Assembly: GCA_028698765.1 (NCBI GenBank) | Contig: JAQVVW010000003.1 | Coordinates: 1 to 15,584 of the forward strand | DNA: 15,584 nucleotides | Source of the DNA: Methanoculleus sp. | Lineage (GTDB): Archaea; Halobacteriota; Methanomicrobia; Methanomicrobiales; Methanoculleaceae | Direction: 5' to 3' | In this document: one piece after another, positions 1-6,081 of the stretch | Layout of the letters: each line of letters opens with the position of its first letter | Position numbering within the stretch: position 1 is the first letter of the stretch | Made by a program: the position numbers and the translations under genes | Notes under the pieces: model-generated | Database searches by the model: none | What the model saw: the letters and a program-made list of their open reading frames with translations, nothing else | Told to the model about the DNA's origin: nothing

Positions 1-143
1 ACGAAGAGCGCCACGTCGAGCGCGGCGACGAGGAACGAACCGAACTCCCCGCCGACGAGCCCGGAGGCCGCAACCAGGATGATGAGGCCGAAGAAAGCGA
101 TCAGCAGTTCGGGTGCGTGTCGTTGGAAAAATTCTCGTGACAT
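1..143 (-). CDS. Membrane protein of unknown function, N-terminal part only
   Basis: The reverse strand opens with ATG at 143-141 and stays open for 47 codons to the window edge, so only the N terminus is visible. It begins MSREFFQRHAPELLIAFFG. After a short charged head come two hydrophobic stretches, at about residues 13-30 and 36-47, separated by a Gly/Glu/Phe turn. This suggests an inner-membrane protein or a membrane-anchored enzyme. Third-position GC is high, as in the neighbouring genes. No strong ribosome binding site is seen; a GGGAA lies about eight bases ahead. The gene lies 63 bases downstream of the MFS gene in the same direction, so co-transcription is possible. The family cannot be named from this fragment. 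Confidence 0.55.
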   Translation of the reverse strand, partial: MSREFFQRHAPELLIAFFGLIILVAASGLVGGEFGSFLVAALDVALF

Positions 144-206
144 GATGGTTCCCGCTATGAGACAGGATACCTGTTCACGCGCGGCCGCAATGAAGGTAAC
201 GGAGGT

Positions 207-1409
207 TCACCGCCGCCCGGGCCTCCCGGCGGCAAACCAGCCCGCCGCCCCCGTGATCGCGAGACCTATGGCCTGCAGCAGGAAGAGCACCGGCAGCGGC
301 ACCCGGCCGATGAGGGCGGCGCCCGCAAACGGTCCGGCCGCAAGACCCAGGGAGTAGAAGGTGTTGTAGATGCCGTAGGCGGCGCCCTGTGAACCGTGGT
401 CGCGGTAGATGCCGGCGAGGATCGGCATCACCGGGACGATGGCGCAGCTCAGGGCGACCCCCAGCACGAAGACGGCAGCGGTGGTGAGGATGAGGGTCGG
501 GGCCTGCACGGCGGCGACGACCGCGGCCGCCGAGAGGAGGAGCCCCCCGCTGACGAGGTGGCGGCTTCCCCCGTAGCGGTCGTAGATCCTCCCTGCGGCC
601 GGCTGGGCGAGGATGGCCGCGACCGCGAGGACCGCAAAGACAAGCCCGATCGTTGCCGGGGACGCCGAGAAGGCAGCGTGCAGGTGGACCGGGAGATAGG
701 GGTCCACGATGCCGTAGGTCGCGGCCACCGCGACGACCACGACCGCACAGGCGGCAAGCAGGCGGCGGTTCTTCGCGGGCAGCACCGTCGACCGCTCTTT
801 CTGCCTGCAGGTGCGCACCGGGACGGCGAAGGCCACAAGACCGACCGCAGCCACGAGCACCGCCGGGATGAGGAAGGTCGCGGTGTAGCCCAGGTACTCG
901 AAGAGCATCCCCCCGAGGACCGGGCCGATGACTGTCCCGAACCCGACCGCCGAGAGTGCGATCCCCATCTTCTCCCCGAGCCGTGCCGGGTCACAGGTCT
1001 CAGCGAGGAGGGCAAGCCCCGCCGACCAGGTGGCAGCAGCGGCTATCCCCTGGACCACCCGGGCGACGATCAGGTGGGTGGCCGTGGTAGAGAAGCCGAA
1101 GAGCGCCGTTGCAAGGGCGAGGAGGAGCATCCCGGCGACGATGAGCGGCCGGCGCCCCACCCGGTCGGAGAGGAGGCCCATCGGGATGGAGAAGAGAAGG
1201 AGCATCGCGGCATAGAGCCCGAAGATGATCCCGACGAACGACTCGTCCACCCCGAGCCGGGGGGCATACTCGGGAAAGACCGGGATGAGGAGACCGTAGA
1301 TCGCCATATCCATGAATATGACGAGTGCGACCAGGACGAGGATGGCGTCCGGCGATGCGGCGATGCGGCTCCGGAAGGCACGGAGCCGATGCGGGTTTCC
1401 CGTCGTCAT
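207..1409 (-). CDS. MFS transporter, DHA1-type drug/proton antiporter family
   Basis: The 400-residue protein is almost wholly hydrophobic, with about 12 expected membrane helices and a central charged loop at about 199-217, as usual for the major facilitator family. Motif A is clear at residues 78-87 (G-L-L-S-D-R-V-G-R-R) after helix 2. A motif-C-like stretch at 154-167 ends in G-P-V-L-G-G, typical of antiporters. An Asp in helix 1 (D34, in FMDMAIYGLLIPVFP) resembles the VMAT/DHA1 branch. The likely role is proton-driven export of a small molecule; the substrate cannot be told. The start is supported by GGAGATGA at 1423-1416, six bases ahead of ATG, and a TATA-like element at 1466-1473. It follows the aldo/keto reductase gene after 94 bases but seems to have its own promoter. 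Confidence 0.9.
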   Translation of the reverse strand: MTTGNPHRLRAFRSRIAASPDAILVLVALVIFMDMAIYGLLIPVFPEYAPRLGVDESFVGIIFGLYAAMLLLFSIPMGLLSDRVGRRPLIVAGMLLLALATALFGFSTTATHLIVARVVQGIAAAATWSAGLALLAETCDPARLGEKMGIALSAVGFGTVIGPVLGGMLFEYLGYTATFLIPAVLVAAVGLVAFAVPVRTCRQKERSTVLPAKNRRLLAACAVVVVAVAATYGIVDPYLPVHLHAAFSASPATIGLVFAVLAVAAILAQPAAGRIYDRYGGSRHLVSGGLLLSAAAVVAAVQAPTLILTTAAVFVLGVALSCAIVPVMPILAGIYRDHGSQGAAYGIYNTFYSLGLAAGPFAGAALIGRVPLPVLFLLQAIGLAITGAAGWFAAGRPGRR

Positions 1410-1465
1410 GCTGATTCATCTCCATAGAGAGGACTGCTCATCCCCCGTAGGTTGGCGCCGCCGGG

Positions 1466-1473
1466 TTATATCG
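1466..1473 (-). promoter_or_regulatory. TATA-like box of the MFS gene
   Basis: Read on the reverse strand the site is CGATATAA, in a GC-rich surrounding and about 60 bases ahead of the MFS start. A transcript starting about 25 bases downstream would have a leader of about 35 bases that carries the GGAGATGA ribosome binding site. Confidence 0.45.
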
Positions 1474-1503
1474 ATTGCAGAAGAAGGTTTTGCCGGGGCC
1501 GCC

Positions 1504-2352
1504 TCACCGGAATCCACGGTAGTAGGCGAGCTCGCGGACATGGGGGCGGAAGGCCTCGACGAGCGCCGCCGCCTCGTCGTTGGGCAGAGGGCCGCTCCGG
1601 CCGGCGGCGACAAGCGCCTGCACCTCCGCCGGCGTCGAGCATCCGACGATCGCGACGGAGACTTCCCGGGAAAGGGCGTACCGGACGAGGACTTCGGGCG
1701 TCACCCCGGCATCGGGGACGAGGTAGTTCGACCCGCCGAGCACCTTCATCCCGATGACCGCGATCCCCTGCTCCCGTGCGACGGGGAGCGTCGTGTCCAG
1801 GAACCCCCCGAGCGCCTCCTCGACGGGGTTTACGGGCATCATCACGGCGTCGACCGGCCAGGTCTCCACCGCGTGCGCAAGGACGTCCGGGTCGTGATGC
1901 CCCGTCACCCCGATATGCCGGACGACGCCGGACTCCCTCGCCTCGATGAACGCTTCGAGGGCGCCGTCCGGGGCCTCGATATCCCGGATATCGGTAAACG
2001 TCCTGACGTCGTGGATCTGCCAGAGGTCGAGGGTTTCGATGCCCATCCTCTGGAGGGTCGCCTGGAGGTCCATCTCGGCGTCCGCGTGGAGCCGGCTCGC
2101 CGACTTGCTGGCCAAAAAAACCGATTCCCGGAGGTCGGGACGGTTCCGCCAGACCTCGCCGTAGTAGTCCTCGCTCCCTGCGTAGGCCTTCGCCGAGTCA
2201 AAGTAGGTGATCCCCTGCTCAAGCGCCTCGGTGATGACGGCCTCTGCCTCCGCGTGCTGCCCGAACGTCCGGAGAACCCCCTCTCCCCCGAGCCCCACCC
2301 GGGTGACCTCCCGCCCGGTCTTCCCGAACCGGCGCGTATCGAGCCCCTCCAT
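1504..2352 (-). CDS. Aldo/keto reductase
   Basis: A 282-residue NAD(P)H-dependent oxidoreductase with the (alpha/beta)8 aldo/keto reductase fold. The catalytic tetrad can be placed: Asp52 (in YFDSAKAY), Tyr57, Lys83 (ASKSAS) and His114 (WQIHDV). The start RRFGKTGREVTRVGLGG is typical of this family. The C-terminal cofactor-binding part includes IVGCSTPAEV at about 236-245. It lacks the CxxCxxC ferredoxin-like tail seen in many archaeal relatives and is somewhat short for the family. It should reduce aldehydes or ketones in the cytoplasm; the substrate is unknown. ATG at 2352 lies just downstream of a TATA box at 2376-2384, which implies a leaderless or nearly leaderless mRNA. It runs in the same direction as the MFS gene, 94 bases apart. 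Confidence 0.93.
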   Translation of the reverse strand: MEGLDTRRFGKTGREVTRVGLGGEGVLRTFGQHAEAEAVITEALEQGITYFDSAKAYAGSEDYYGEVWRNRPDLRESVFLASKSASRLHADAEMDLQATLQRMGIETLDLWQIHDVRTFTDIRDIEAPDGALEAFIEARESGVVRHIGVTGHHDPDVLAHAVETWPVDAVMMPVNPVEEALGGFLDTTLPVAREQGIAVIGMKVLGGSNYLVPDAGVTPEVLVRYALSREVSVAIVGCSTPAEVQALVAAGRSGPLPNDEAAALVEAFRPHVRELAYYRGFR

Positions 2353-2375
2353 GGGCCATCCTATCCGATACCCAC

Positions 2376-2384
2376 GTTATAAAA
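2376..2384 (-). promoter_or_regulatory. TATA box of the aldo/keto reductase gene, leaderless arrangement
   Basis: The reverse strand reads TTTTATAAC with its centre about 28 bases ahead of the ATG at 2352. That is the archaeal TATA-to-start-site distance, so transcription probably begins at or within a few bases of the start codon. No Shine-Dalgarno match precedes the ATG, which agrees with this. Confidence 0.6.
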
Positions 2385-2640
2385 CCTTCACCATGGAGCC
2401 GATGGGTTACCCGCCCCGACCCCACCGGGAGCAGGAGGGATGGGCGGCGAGAGCCTTCTGCCGGCCCGCTCCGGCAAGCCGCTAACGGTCTTCACCGGCG
2501 TTCCCTCCGGCGGGGAGCATGAAACCCGGGTTCGGGAGGCCGGGGGAAGGGCTGCTACGCCGTCTTCGGGGGACCGGGCAGAACCGGTTGGGCTTCCGGA
2601 AAGAGAAGACGACGATTACCGGTCGGTGCGGCACCCACTA

Positions 2641-2659
2641 CCCCGAACAGCATTCGGGG
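2641..2659. repeat. Inverted repeat, 7-bp stem and 5-base loop
   Basis: CCCCGAA, loop CAGCA, TTCGGGG: a perfect 7-bp hairpin in the gene-free region. No T-run follows on either strand, so it is not an obvious terminator. Confidence 0.5.
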
Positions 2660-2727
2660 CATTCTGCTCCGCAAACACCCCCCGGCCCGCTCCCGATCCC
2701 ACCATATGAAGACAGTGCGGCAAGACT

Positions 2728-2759
2728 CCCGGATACCATCGGGATGCCCGTTATCCGGG
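2728..2759. repeat. Nested inverted repeat (two stacked stems)
   Basis: The outer arms CCCGGATA (2728-2735) and TATCCGGG (2752-2759) pair perfectly over 8 bp. Inside them CGGG (2740-2743) and CCCG (2747-2750) form a second 4-bp stem with a 3-base loop. The 32-base element could fold as one long, bulged hairpin in RNA from either strand. It lies about 160 bases ahead of the lipoprotein start and has no T-run behind it. Confidence 0.55.
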
Positions 2760-2889
2760 CAACCGTCATCGCTGAGGGCTTCTCCAGCCGGACAGGGCCA
2801 CGACAAATATCCAACGGCGGGACGAAGGTGCAACATCCATCAACAGGGCGCTTACGCTCTGAATTTCCGTTTTCGGATAAGGGGTAAAG

Positions 2890-2897
2890 TTTATTTA
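2890..2897 (+). promoter_or_regulatory. TATA-like box of the lipoprotein gene, leaderless arrangement
   Basis: TTTATTTA stands in an AT-rich patch with its centre 27 bases ahead of the ATG at 2921, and no ribosome binding site lies between. A leaderless transcript is the simplest reading. Confidence 0.55.
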
Positions 2898-2920
2898 CGC
2901 CAAGAAGCATCGTCCCCCAC

Positions 2921-3547
2921 ATGAAGAGGATGTTTGGTATCCTTGCTCTCATGGTGATTGCGAGCATCATGATTACAGGGTGTGTGCAGCCAGCGGGCAA
3001 CGAGACGGTGACACCCGGTGTAACCCCGGGACTCACCGGGACCCCGATGGGAACAGAAGAGGGGACGCCGGCGATAACGGAGACGCCGATGGAGACGGGA
3101 ACCCCGATGGAGACAGAGACGCCGATGACAACGGCAACAACGCCGATGGAGACCGAGACAACTCCGGTGGGGACTGAGACGCCGATGACAACGGCGACGA
3201 CCCTTGCGGGAGGCGAAACACCGATGGCAACGGCAACGACCCCTGTCACGGGCGCGACGGAGACCCCACCGGGACCGCCGGCGGCACTCGTCGCTGACGA
3301 GACCGTCTCCATCACCGACAGCGGGTACGTGCCGAACACGCTCACCGTCCCCGTGGGCACCACGGTGGGATGGACCAACGACGCTTCGACGAACCAGACC
3401 GTATCGGCCAATGGAGAGGCTGGATTCTTCGACTCCGGGCTACTCGCGCCGGGCGATACGTATAGTTACACCTTCAACGGCGTGGGCAACTACACCTACC
3501 AATCGATGACCGCCGGATTTGAGGGTGAAATCTTCGTCACCCCCTGA
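2921..3547 (+). CDS. Secreted lipoprotein with Thr/Pro-rich linker and cupredoxin-like domain lacking copper ligands
   Basis: The 208-residue protein has three parts. Residues 1-21 are a lipoprotein signal (MKRMFGILALMVIASIMITGC) ending in a lipobox I-T-G-C, so Cys21 should be lipid-anchored outside the cell membrane. Residues 22-120 are a low-complexity linker rich in Thr, Pro, Glu and Met with repeated T-P-M-E-T and E-T-P-M-T-T-A-T-T units. Residues 122-208 look like a halocyanin/plastocyanin-type domain (T-V-P-V-G-T-T-V-G-W-T-N, then F-F-D-S-G-L-L-A-P-G-D-T and Y-T-Y near the end). The expected type-1 copper ligands seem absent: the first His is Gln159, Cys is Ser195, the second His is near Ala198, and Met is Phe200 or deleted. 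It is therefore probably not a blue-copper electron carrier; a binding or structural role is inferred. It is a single gene with its own TATA box and an oligo-T end. Confidence 0.85.
   Translation: MKRMFGILALMVIASIMITGCVQPAGNETVTPGVTPGLTGTPMGTEEGTPAITETPMETGTPMETETPMTTATTPMETETTPVGTETPMTTATTLAGGETPMATATTPVTGATETPPGPPAALVADETVSITDSGYVPNTLTVPVGTTVGWTNDASTNQTVSANGEAGFFDSGLLAPGDTYSYTFNGVGNYTYQSMTAGFEGEIFVTP
3038..3245 (+). repeat. Degenerate tandem repeats encoding the Thr/Pro/Met linker
   Basis: The coding DNA of the linker is built from variants of a short unit around ACGCCGATG. The longest exact copy is GAGACGCCGATGACAACGGC, found at 3116-3135 and again at 3176-3195, exactly 60 bases apart; a diverged copy follows at about 3218. 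The repeats keep the reading frame and are a likely place for length variation between strains. Confidence 0.7.
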
Positions 3548-3552
3548 CCCTC

Positions 3553-3559
3553 TTTTTTT
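3553..3559 (+). terminator. Oligo-T terminator of the lipoprotein gene
   Basis: Seven T residues begin six bases after the stop codon of the lipoprotein gene. Archaeal RNA polymerase terminates at such T-runs without needing a hairpin. Confidence 0.6.
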
Positions 3560-3571
3560 ACACCGGCGCCT

Positions 3572-3598
3572 GTAAGGGAGCCTGCGAAACTCCCTTAC
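3572..3598. repeat. Perfect 9-bp hairpin between convergent genes
   Basis: GTAAGGGAG (3572-3580) pairs perfectly with CTCCCTTAC (3590-3598) around a 9-base loop. The right arm covers the TAA stop of the leftward cbiA/cfbB gene. The position at the end of that gene suggests a role in mRNA 3' end formation or protection, although no T-run follows on the reverse strand. Confidence 0.55.
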
Positions 3599-4926
3599 GT
3601 TTGCCGGTATGCCTCTGCGGCTCCGACCAGCGTTTCGGCGAAACCCTCCGGGAAGTAGGCATGGGTGTACTGCCCGACCGCGTTCTGCGCGGTAAGCCCG
3701 TCGCGGCCGCCGTCGATACCCCGCCCGCGGAGGAGTTCCAGGGCAAACCGGGCGTCACGGGCACAGTCAAGCCTTGAGTAGTGGTACTCGTGGCCCCGGA
3801 AGGCTGACCCCGGGGCAAGGACCGGTGCCGTCCCGGCAACCCGGGCCTCGACGTACCCGAGGGCCTGGATGCGGCCCGTCATCTCCGCCGCCGCCGGGAG
3901 GACGCCGGCCATCGGGTAATCCCCCTCGTCGGTCGCAAGGCGTTCGGTGAGGTAGATGAGCCCGCCGCACTCGGCATAGACGGGCATCCCGTCATCGGCC
4001 GCCCGGCGGAGATCTTCCCGGCACCGGGATGAGGAGAGCGCCTCCGCGTGGAGCTCCGGGTAGCCGCCCCCGAGGTAGAGAGCGTCCACGTCCGGGAGCC
4101 GGTCGGTCATCGGCGAGAAGAAGATCAGTTCCGCCCCGGCCCGTACGAGCCGGTCGATGTTGTCCGCGTAGTAAAAACAGAACGCCGCGTCGTTCGCGAC
4201 GCCGATGCGCACCCCGGATTCCGGCCGGGCGTGGGCCTCCGCCGGTGCCGGGAGGGGCGGGGCCGACCGGGCGAGGTCGATGAGCCCCGGGAGATCGCAC
4301 GTCTCCTCGACCACCGCGCCGAACCGCGCCATCATCCCCGTCTCGGCCGCCATCGCGAGTCCGAGGTGCCGGCTTTCGACCACAAGATCTTTTCGCCGGG
4401 GAATTCCCCCATAGATGGGGAGGCTCTTCGTCTCCTCGATCATGGCAAGGTGGCGGGGGCTCCCGATCCGGTTGAAGATGGCTCCGGCGACCCGGACGGC
4501 CGAATCAAACCCCGCGTATCCCTGGACCATGGCATGGACGCTCCGTGACGCGCCCCCCGCGTCGACCACGAGAAGAACCGGGGCGTCGAGGATCTTTGCG
4601 ACATGCGCCGTGCTCGCGGTATCGGTTCCTTCAAGCCCGTCGAAGAGCCCCATCGCACCCTCGACGACGGCGATATCGGCCCCGGCCGAGGCCCGGACAA
4701 ACGTCTCCCGCACTCCCGCCTCACCCATCATGAACGGGTCGAGGTTGCGCGACGTCCGGCCGCAGATAGCCGAATGGTGCGTGGGATCGATGAAGTCCGG
4801 GCCCACCTTGAAGGGCTGGACGGCGAGCCCGCGGGCGACGAGCGCCGCCATCAGGCCGCTTGCAAGCGTGGTCTTGCCGCAGCCGCTGTGGGTTCCGGCG
4901 ACGAAAATTCGTGGAATCGTGCGCAT
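3595..4926 (-). CDS. cbiA/cfbB: Cobyrinate / Ni-sirohydrochlorin a,c-diamide synthase (CbiA/CfbB family)
   Basis: This 443-residue enzyme uses ATP and glutamine to amidate the a and c acetate side chains of a tetrapyrrole: cobyrinate in B12 synthesis, or Ni-sirohydrochlorin in coenzyme F430 synthesis. The N-terminal P-loop domain has GTHSGCGKTT at 11-20, GPDFIDP at 42-48 and VVEGAMGLFDG at about 87-97. The C-terminal class I glutaminase-like domain has GGGYPE at 286-291, the nucleophile Cys320 in AECGG, and His residues in GHEYHYS (about 378-384) and QYTHAYF (His422). The length is normal. The two paralogous activities cannot be separated from sequence alone; facing the cobalt operon favours a cobamide role. 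The start is supported by AGGAA four bases ahead and a TATA-like box at 4958-4965. It is divergent from cbiM. Confidence 0.92.
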   Translation of the reverse strand: MRTIPRIFVAGTHSGCGKTTLASGLMAALVARGLAVQPFKVGPDFIDPTHHSAICGRTSRNLDPFMMGEAGVRETFVRASAGADIAVVEGAMGLFDGLEGTDTASTAHVAKILDAPVLLVVDAGGASRSVHAMVQGYAGFDSAVRVAGAIFNRIGSPRHLAMIEETKSLPIYGGIPRRKDLVVESRHLGLAMAAETGMMARFGAVVEETCDLPGLIDLARSAPPLPAPAEAHARPESGVRIGVANDAAFCFYYADNIDRLVRAGAELIFFSPMTDRLPDVDALYLGGGYPELHAEALSSSRCREDLRRAADDGMPVYAECGGLIYLTERLATDEGDYPMAGVLPAAAEMTGRIQALGYVEARVAGTAPVLAPGSAFRGHEYHYSRLDCARDARFALELLRGRGIDGGRDGLTAQNAVGQYTHAYFPEGFAETLVGAAEAYRQT

Positions 4927-4957
4927 AACGTTCCTGTAGTGTTGAATACCGCAGAAG

Positions 4958-4965
4958 ATAAATAT
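4958..4965 (-). promoter_or_regulatory. TATA-like box of cbiA/cfbB
   Basis: The reverse strand reads ATATTTAT, about 35 bases ahead of the ATG at 4926. This leaves a short leader carrying AGGAA. It lies inside the 131-base region shared with the divergent cbiM gene. Confidence 0.5.
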
Positions 4966-5010
4966 GACCGGAGATAACCAGGGTACATCAAATAGGTTTG
5001 CCTTAGGTAA

Positions 5011-5022
5011 AACAAATTTGTT
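5011..5022. promoter_or_regulatory. 12-bp perfect palindrome ahead of cbiM, candidate operator
   Basis: AACAAATTTGTT is a perfect dyad in the cbiA-cbiM intergenic region. Directly left of it, TTTGCC-TTA-GGTAAA (4997-5011) is a second near-perfect dyad with one mismatch, in the style of metal-repressor sites. The position between the divergent starts suits a binding site for a metal- or cobamide-responsive regulator. The regulator is unknown. Confidence 0.4.
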
Positions 5023-5033
5023 CTGCTGCCTTC

Positions 5034-5054
5034 GTGGCGGTAGCCACTGGTGAT
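5034..5054 (+). promoter_or_regulatory. Stem-loop and ribosome binding site that fix the cbiM start
   Basis: GTGGC (5034-5038) and GCCAC (5043-5047) form a 5-bp stem with the loop GGTA. Immediately after it GGTGAT (5049-5054) matches the archaeal 16S anti-Shine-Dalgarno and sits three bases ahead of ATG 5058. This picks 5058 over the in-frame GTG at 5034 and suggests that the hairpin may influence translation. Confidence 0.55.
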
Positions 5055-5057
5055 ATC

Positions 5058-5750
5058 ATGCACATCATGGAAGGATTCTTACCAGGCCCCTGGTGGCAGA
5101 TCTGGTTTCTCGTCTCTCTGCCCTTCATCGTCATCGGACTGTACCAGCTGAACAAACTTGTGCAGGAGAAACGGGAGGCGCTGCCGCTCCTCGCGGTCGC
5201 AGGCGCGTTCGTCTTCGTCCTCTCTTCACTCAAACTCCCCTCGTTCAACGGGAGTTGCTCCCATCCCACGGGGACGGGGCTCGGCGGCATCCTCTTCGGC
5301 CCCTTCATTGCCGCCGTCCTCGGGCTGATTGTCCTGGTCTTCCAGGCGGTCTTCCTCGCGCACGGCGGGCTCACGACCCTCGGGGCAAACGTCTTCTCGA
5401 TGGGGATCGCGGGGCCCGTCGTCGCCTACACCATCTATAAGGCCGGGACCCGGGCGGGCGCGAACACCTACGCGACGGTCTTTCTTGCCGCAGCCCTTGC
5501 CGATCTGACCACCTACGTCGTCACCTCGATCCAGCTCGCGCTCGCGTTCCCGGGAACCATCGGGTTCTTCGGGGCGTTCCTGGCCTTCGCCGCGATCTTC
5601 GCCGTCACCCAGGTTCCGCTCGCCATCATCGAAGGCGCGGTCATCGCGCTGGTCTTCAAGTACATCGTCCAGCTCAAACCGGAGATCCTCACCAGCCTAA
5701 ACCTCCTCTCCGAGAGCACCGTCAAGAAACTCCGGGAGGCCGCCGCATGA
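5058..5750 (+). CDS. cbiM: Cobalt ECF transporter substrate-binding membrane subunit CbiM
   Basis: The 230-residue membrane protein binds Co2+ and hands it through the membrane together with CbiN, CbiQ and CbiO. Family hallmarks are all present: the N terminus [10 protein letters not shown], the stretch [16 protein letters not shown] at 57-72 with His69, and [19 protein letters not shown] near 100-120. In the related NikM structure the metal is held by the amino group of Met1, by His2 and by an internal His, so a free N terminus starting Met-His is essential. An earlier in-frame GTG at 5034 would add eight residues and destroy this site, and GGTGAT sits three bases ahead of 5058. The SCSHPTG form favours cobalt over nickel. 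It is the first gene of the operon and overlaps cbiN by four bases. Confidence 0.95.
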   Translation: MHIMEGFLPGPWWQIWFLVSLPFIVIGLYQLNKLVQEKREALPLLAVAGAFVFVLSSLKLPSFNGSCSHPTGTGLGGILFGPFIAAVLGLIVLVFQAVFLAHGGLTTLGANVFSMGIAGPVVAYTIYKAGTRAGANTYATVFLAAALADLTTYVVTSIQLALAFPGTIGFFGAFLAFAAIFAVTQVPLAIIEGAVIALVFKYIVQLKPEILTSLNLLSESTVKKLREAAA

Positions 5751-6037
5751 AATACGGTCTGGAGATCGCGGTCGCCGCGATCATCATCGTCTTCGCCGCC
5801 GTCTTCCTCTTCCAGGACGCCGCTATCCGGGCCTCCGGCGAGGAGGCCTGGGGCGGAGCCGACGGTGCAGCCGCCGACCTCATCGAATCCTCCGGCTACG
5901 AGCCCTGGATCGGGCCCTTCTGGGAACCCCCGAGCGGTGAGATCGAGTCGCTCCTCTTCGCCCTGCAGGCCGCCATCGGCGCGATAGTCATCGGGTACAT
6001 CTTCGGCTACTGGAAGGGCAGCAGGAAGACCGCCTGA
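5747..6037 (+). CDS. cbiN: Cobalt ECF transporter accessory subunit CbiN
   Basis: A 96-residue protein with two membrane helices (about 5-23 and 69-88) joined by an extracytoplasmic loop. The loop shows family marks: W-G-G-A-D-G-A-A, then [15 protein letters not shown], and the second helix begins [14 protein letters not shown]. CbiN is known to be needed with CbiM for cobalt uptake and to help load metal into CbiM. The length is normal for the family. The start codon overlaps the cbiM stop (ATGA), and GGGAGG lies seven bases ahead of it, so translational coupling is likely. Confidence 0.95.
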   Translation: MKYGLEIAVAAIIIVFAAVFLFQDAAIRASGEEAWGGADGAAADLIESSGYEPWIGPFWEPPSGEIESLLFALQAAIGAIVIGYIFGYWKGSRKTA

Positions 6038-6081
6038 TATTTTTGGCAACCTCACAAACCAGGTAGGAGGACGGGGCTCGC

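Larger units (their letters stand above)
2385..2889. other. Gene-free intergenic region with inverted repeats
   Basis: This part of the 568 bases between the divergent aldo/keto reductase and lipoprotein genes holds no convincing coding region. Open frames exist on both strands because of high GC, but their translations are low-complexity mixtures rich in Arg, Pro, Gly and Ser without recognisable motifs or ribosome binding sites. It contains two inverted repeats, at 2641-2659 and 2728-2759. It could hold a small RNA, a decayed gene or simply control sequence; nothing here decides between these. Confidence 0.5.

Noticed and set aside
396..1427. Long open frame antisense to the MFS gene
   Set aside because: Its translation is a charged low-complexity mixture typical of the reverse of a high-GC membrane gene, and the MFS frame has clear motifs.
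1312..2382. Long + strand frame across the aldo/keto reductase
   Set aside because: It is antisense to a gene with a complete catalytic tetrad and shows no family features.
2440..2887. Overlapping + strand frames in the gene-free region
   Set aside because: Arg/Pro/Gly-rich translations without motifs, start signals or recognisable similarity.
2638..3411. 257-codon reverse-strand frame, Val/Ser-rich, over the lipoprotein gene
   Set aside because: The repeats of the opposite gene keep it open. It has no ribosome binding site or motif, and the + strand reading has a lipobox and a recognisable domain.
5034..5057. Cobalamin riboswitch ahead of cbiM, suggested by GCCACTG
   Set aside because: Only this heptamer fits. 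The other conserved blocks and the required length of folded leader are absent in the 131-base region.
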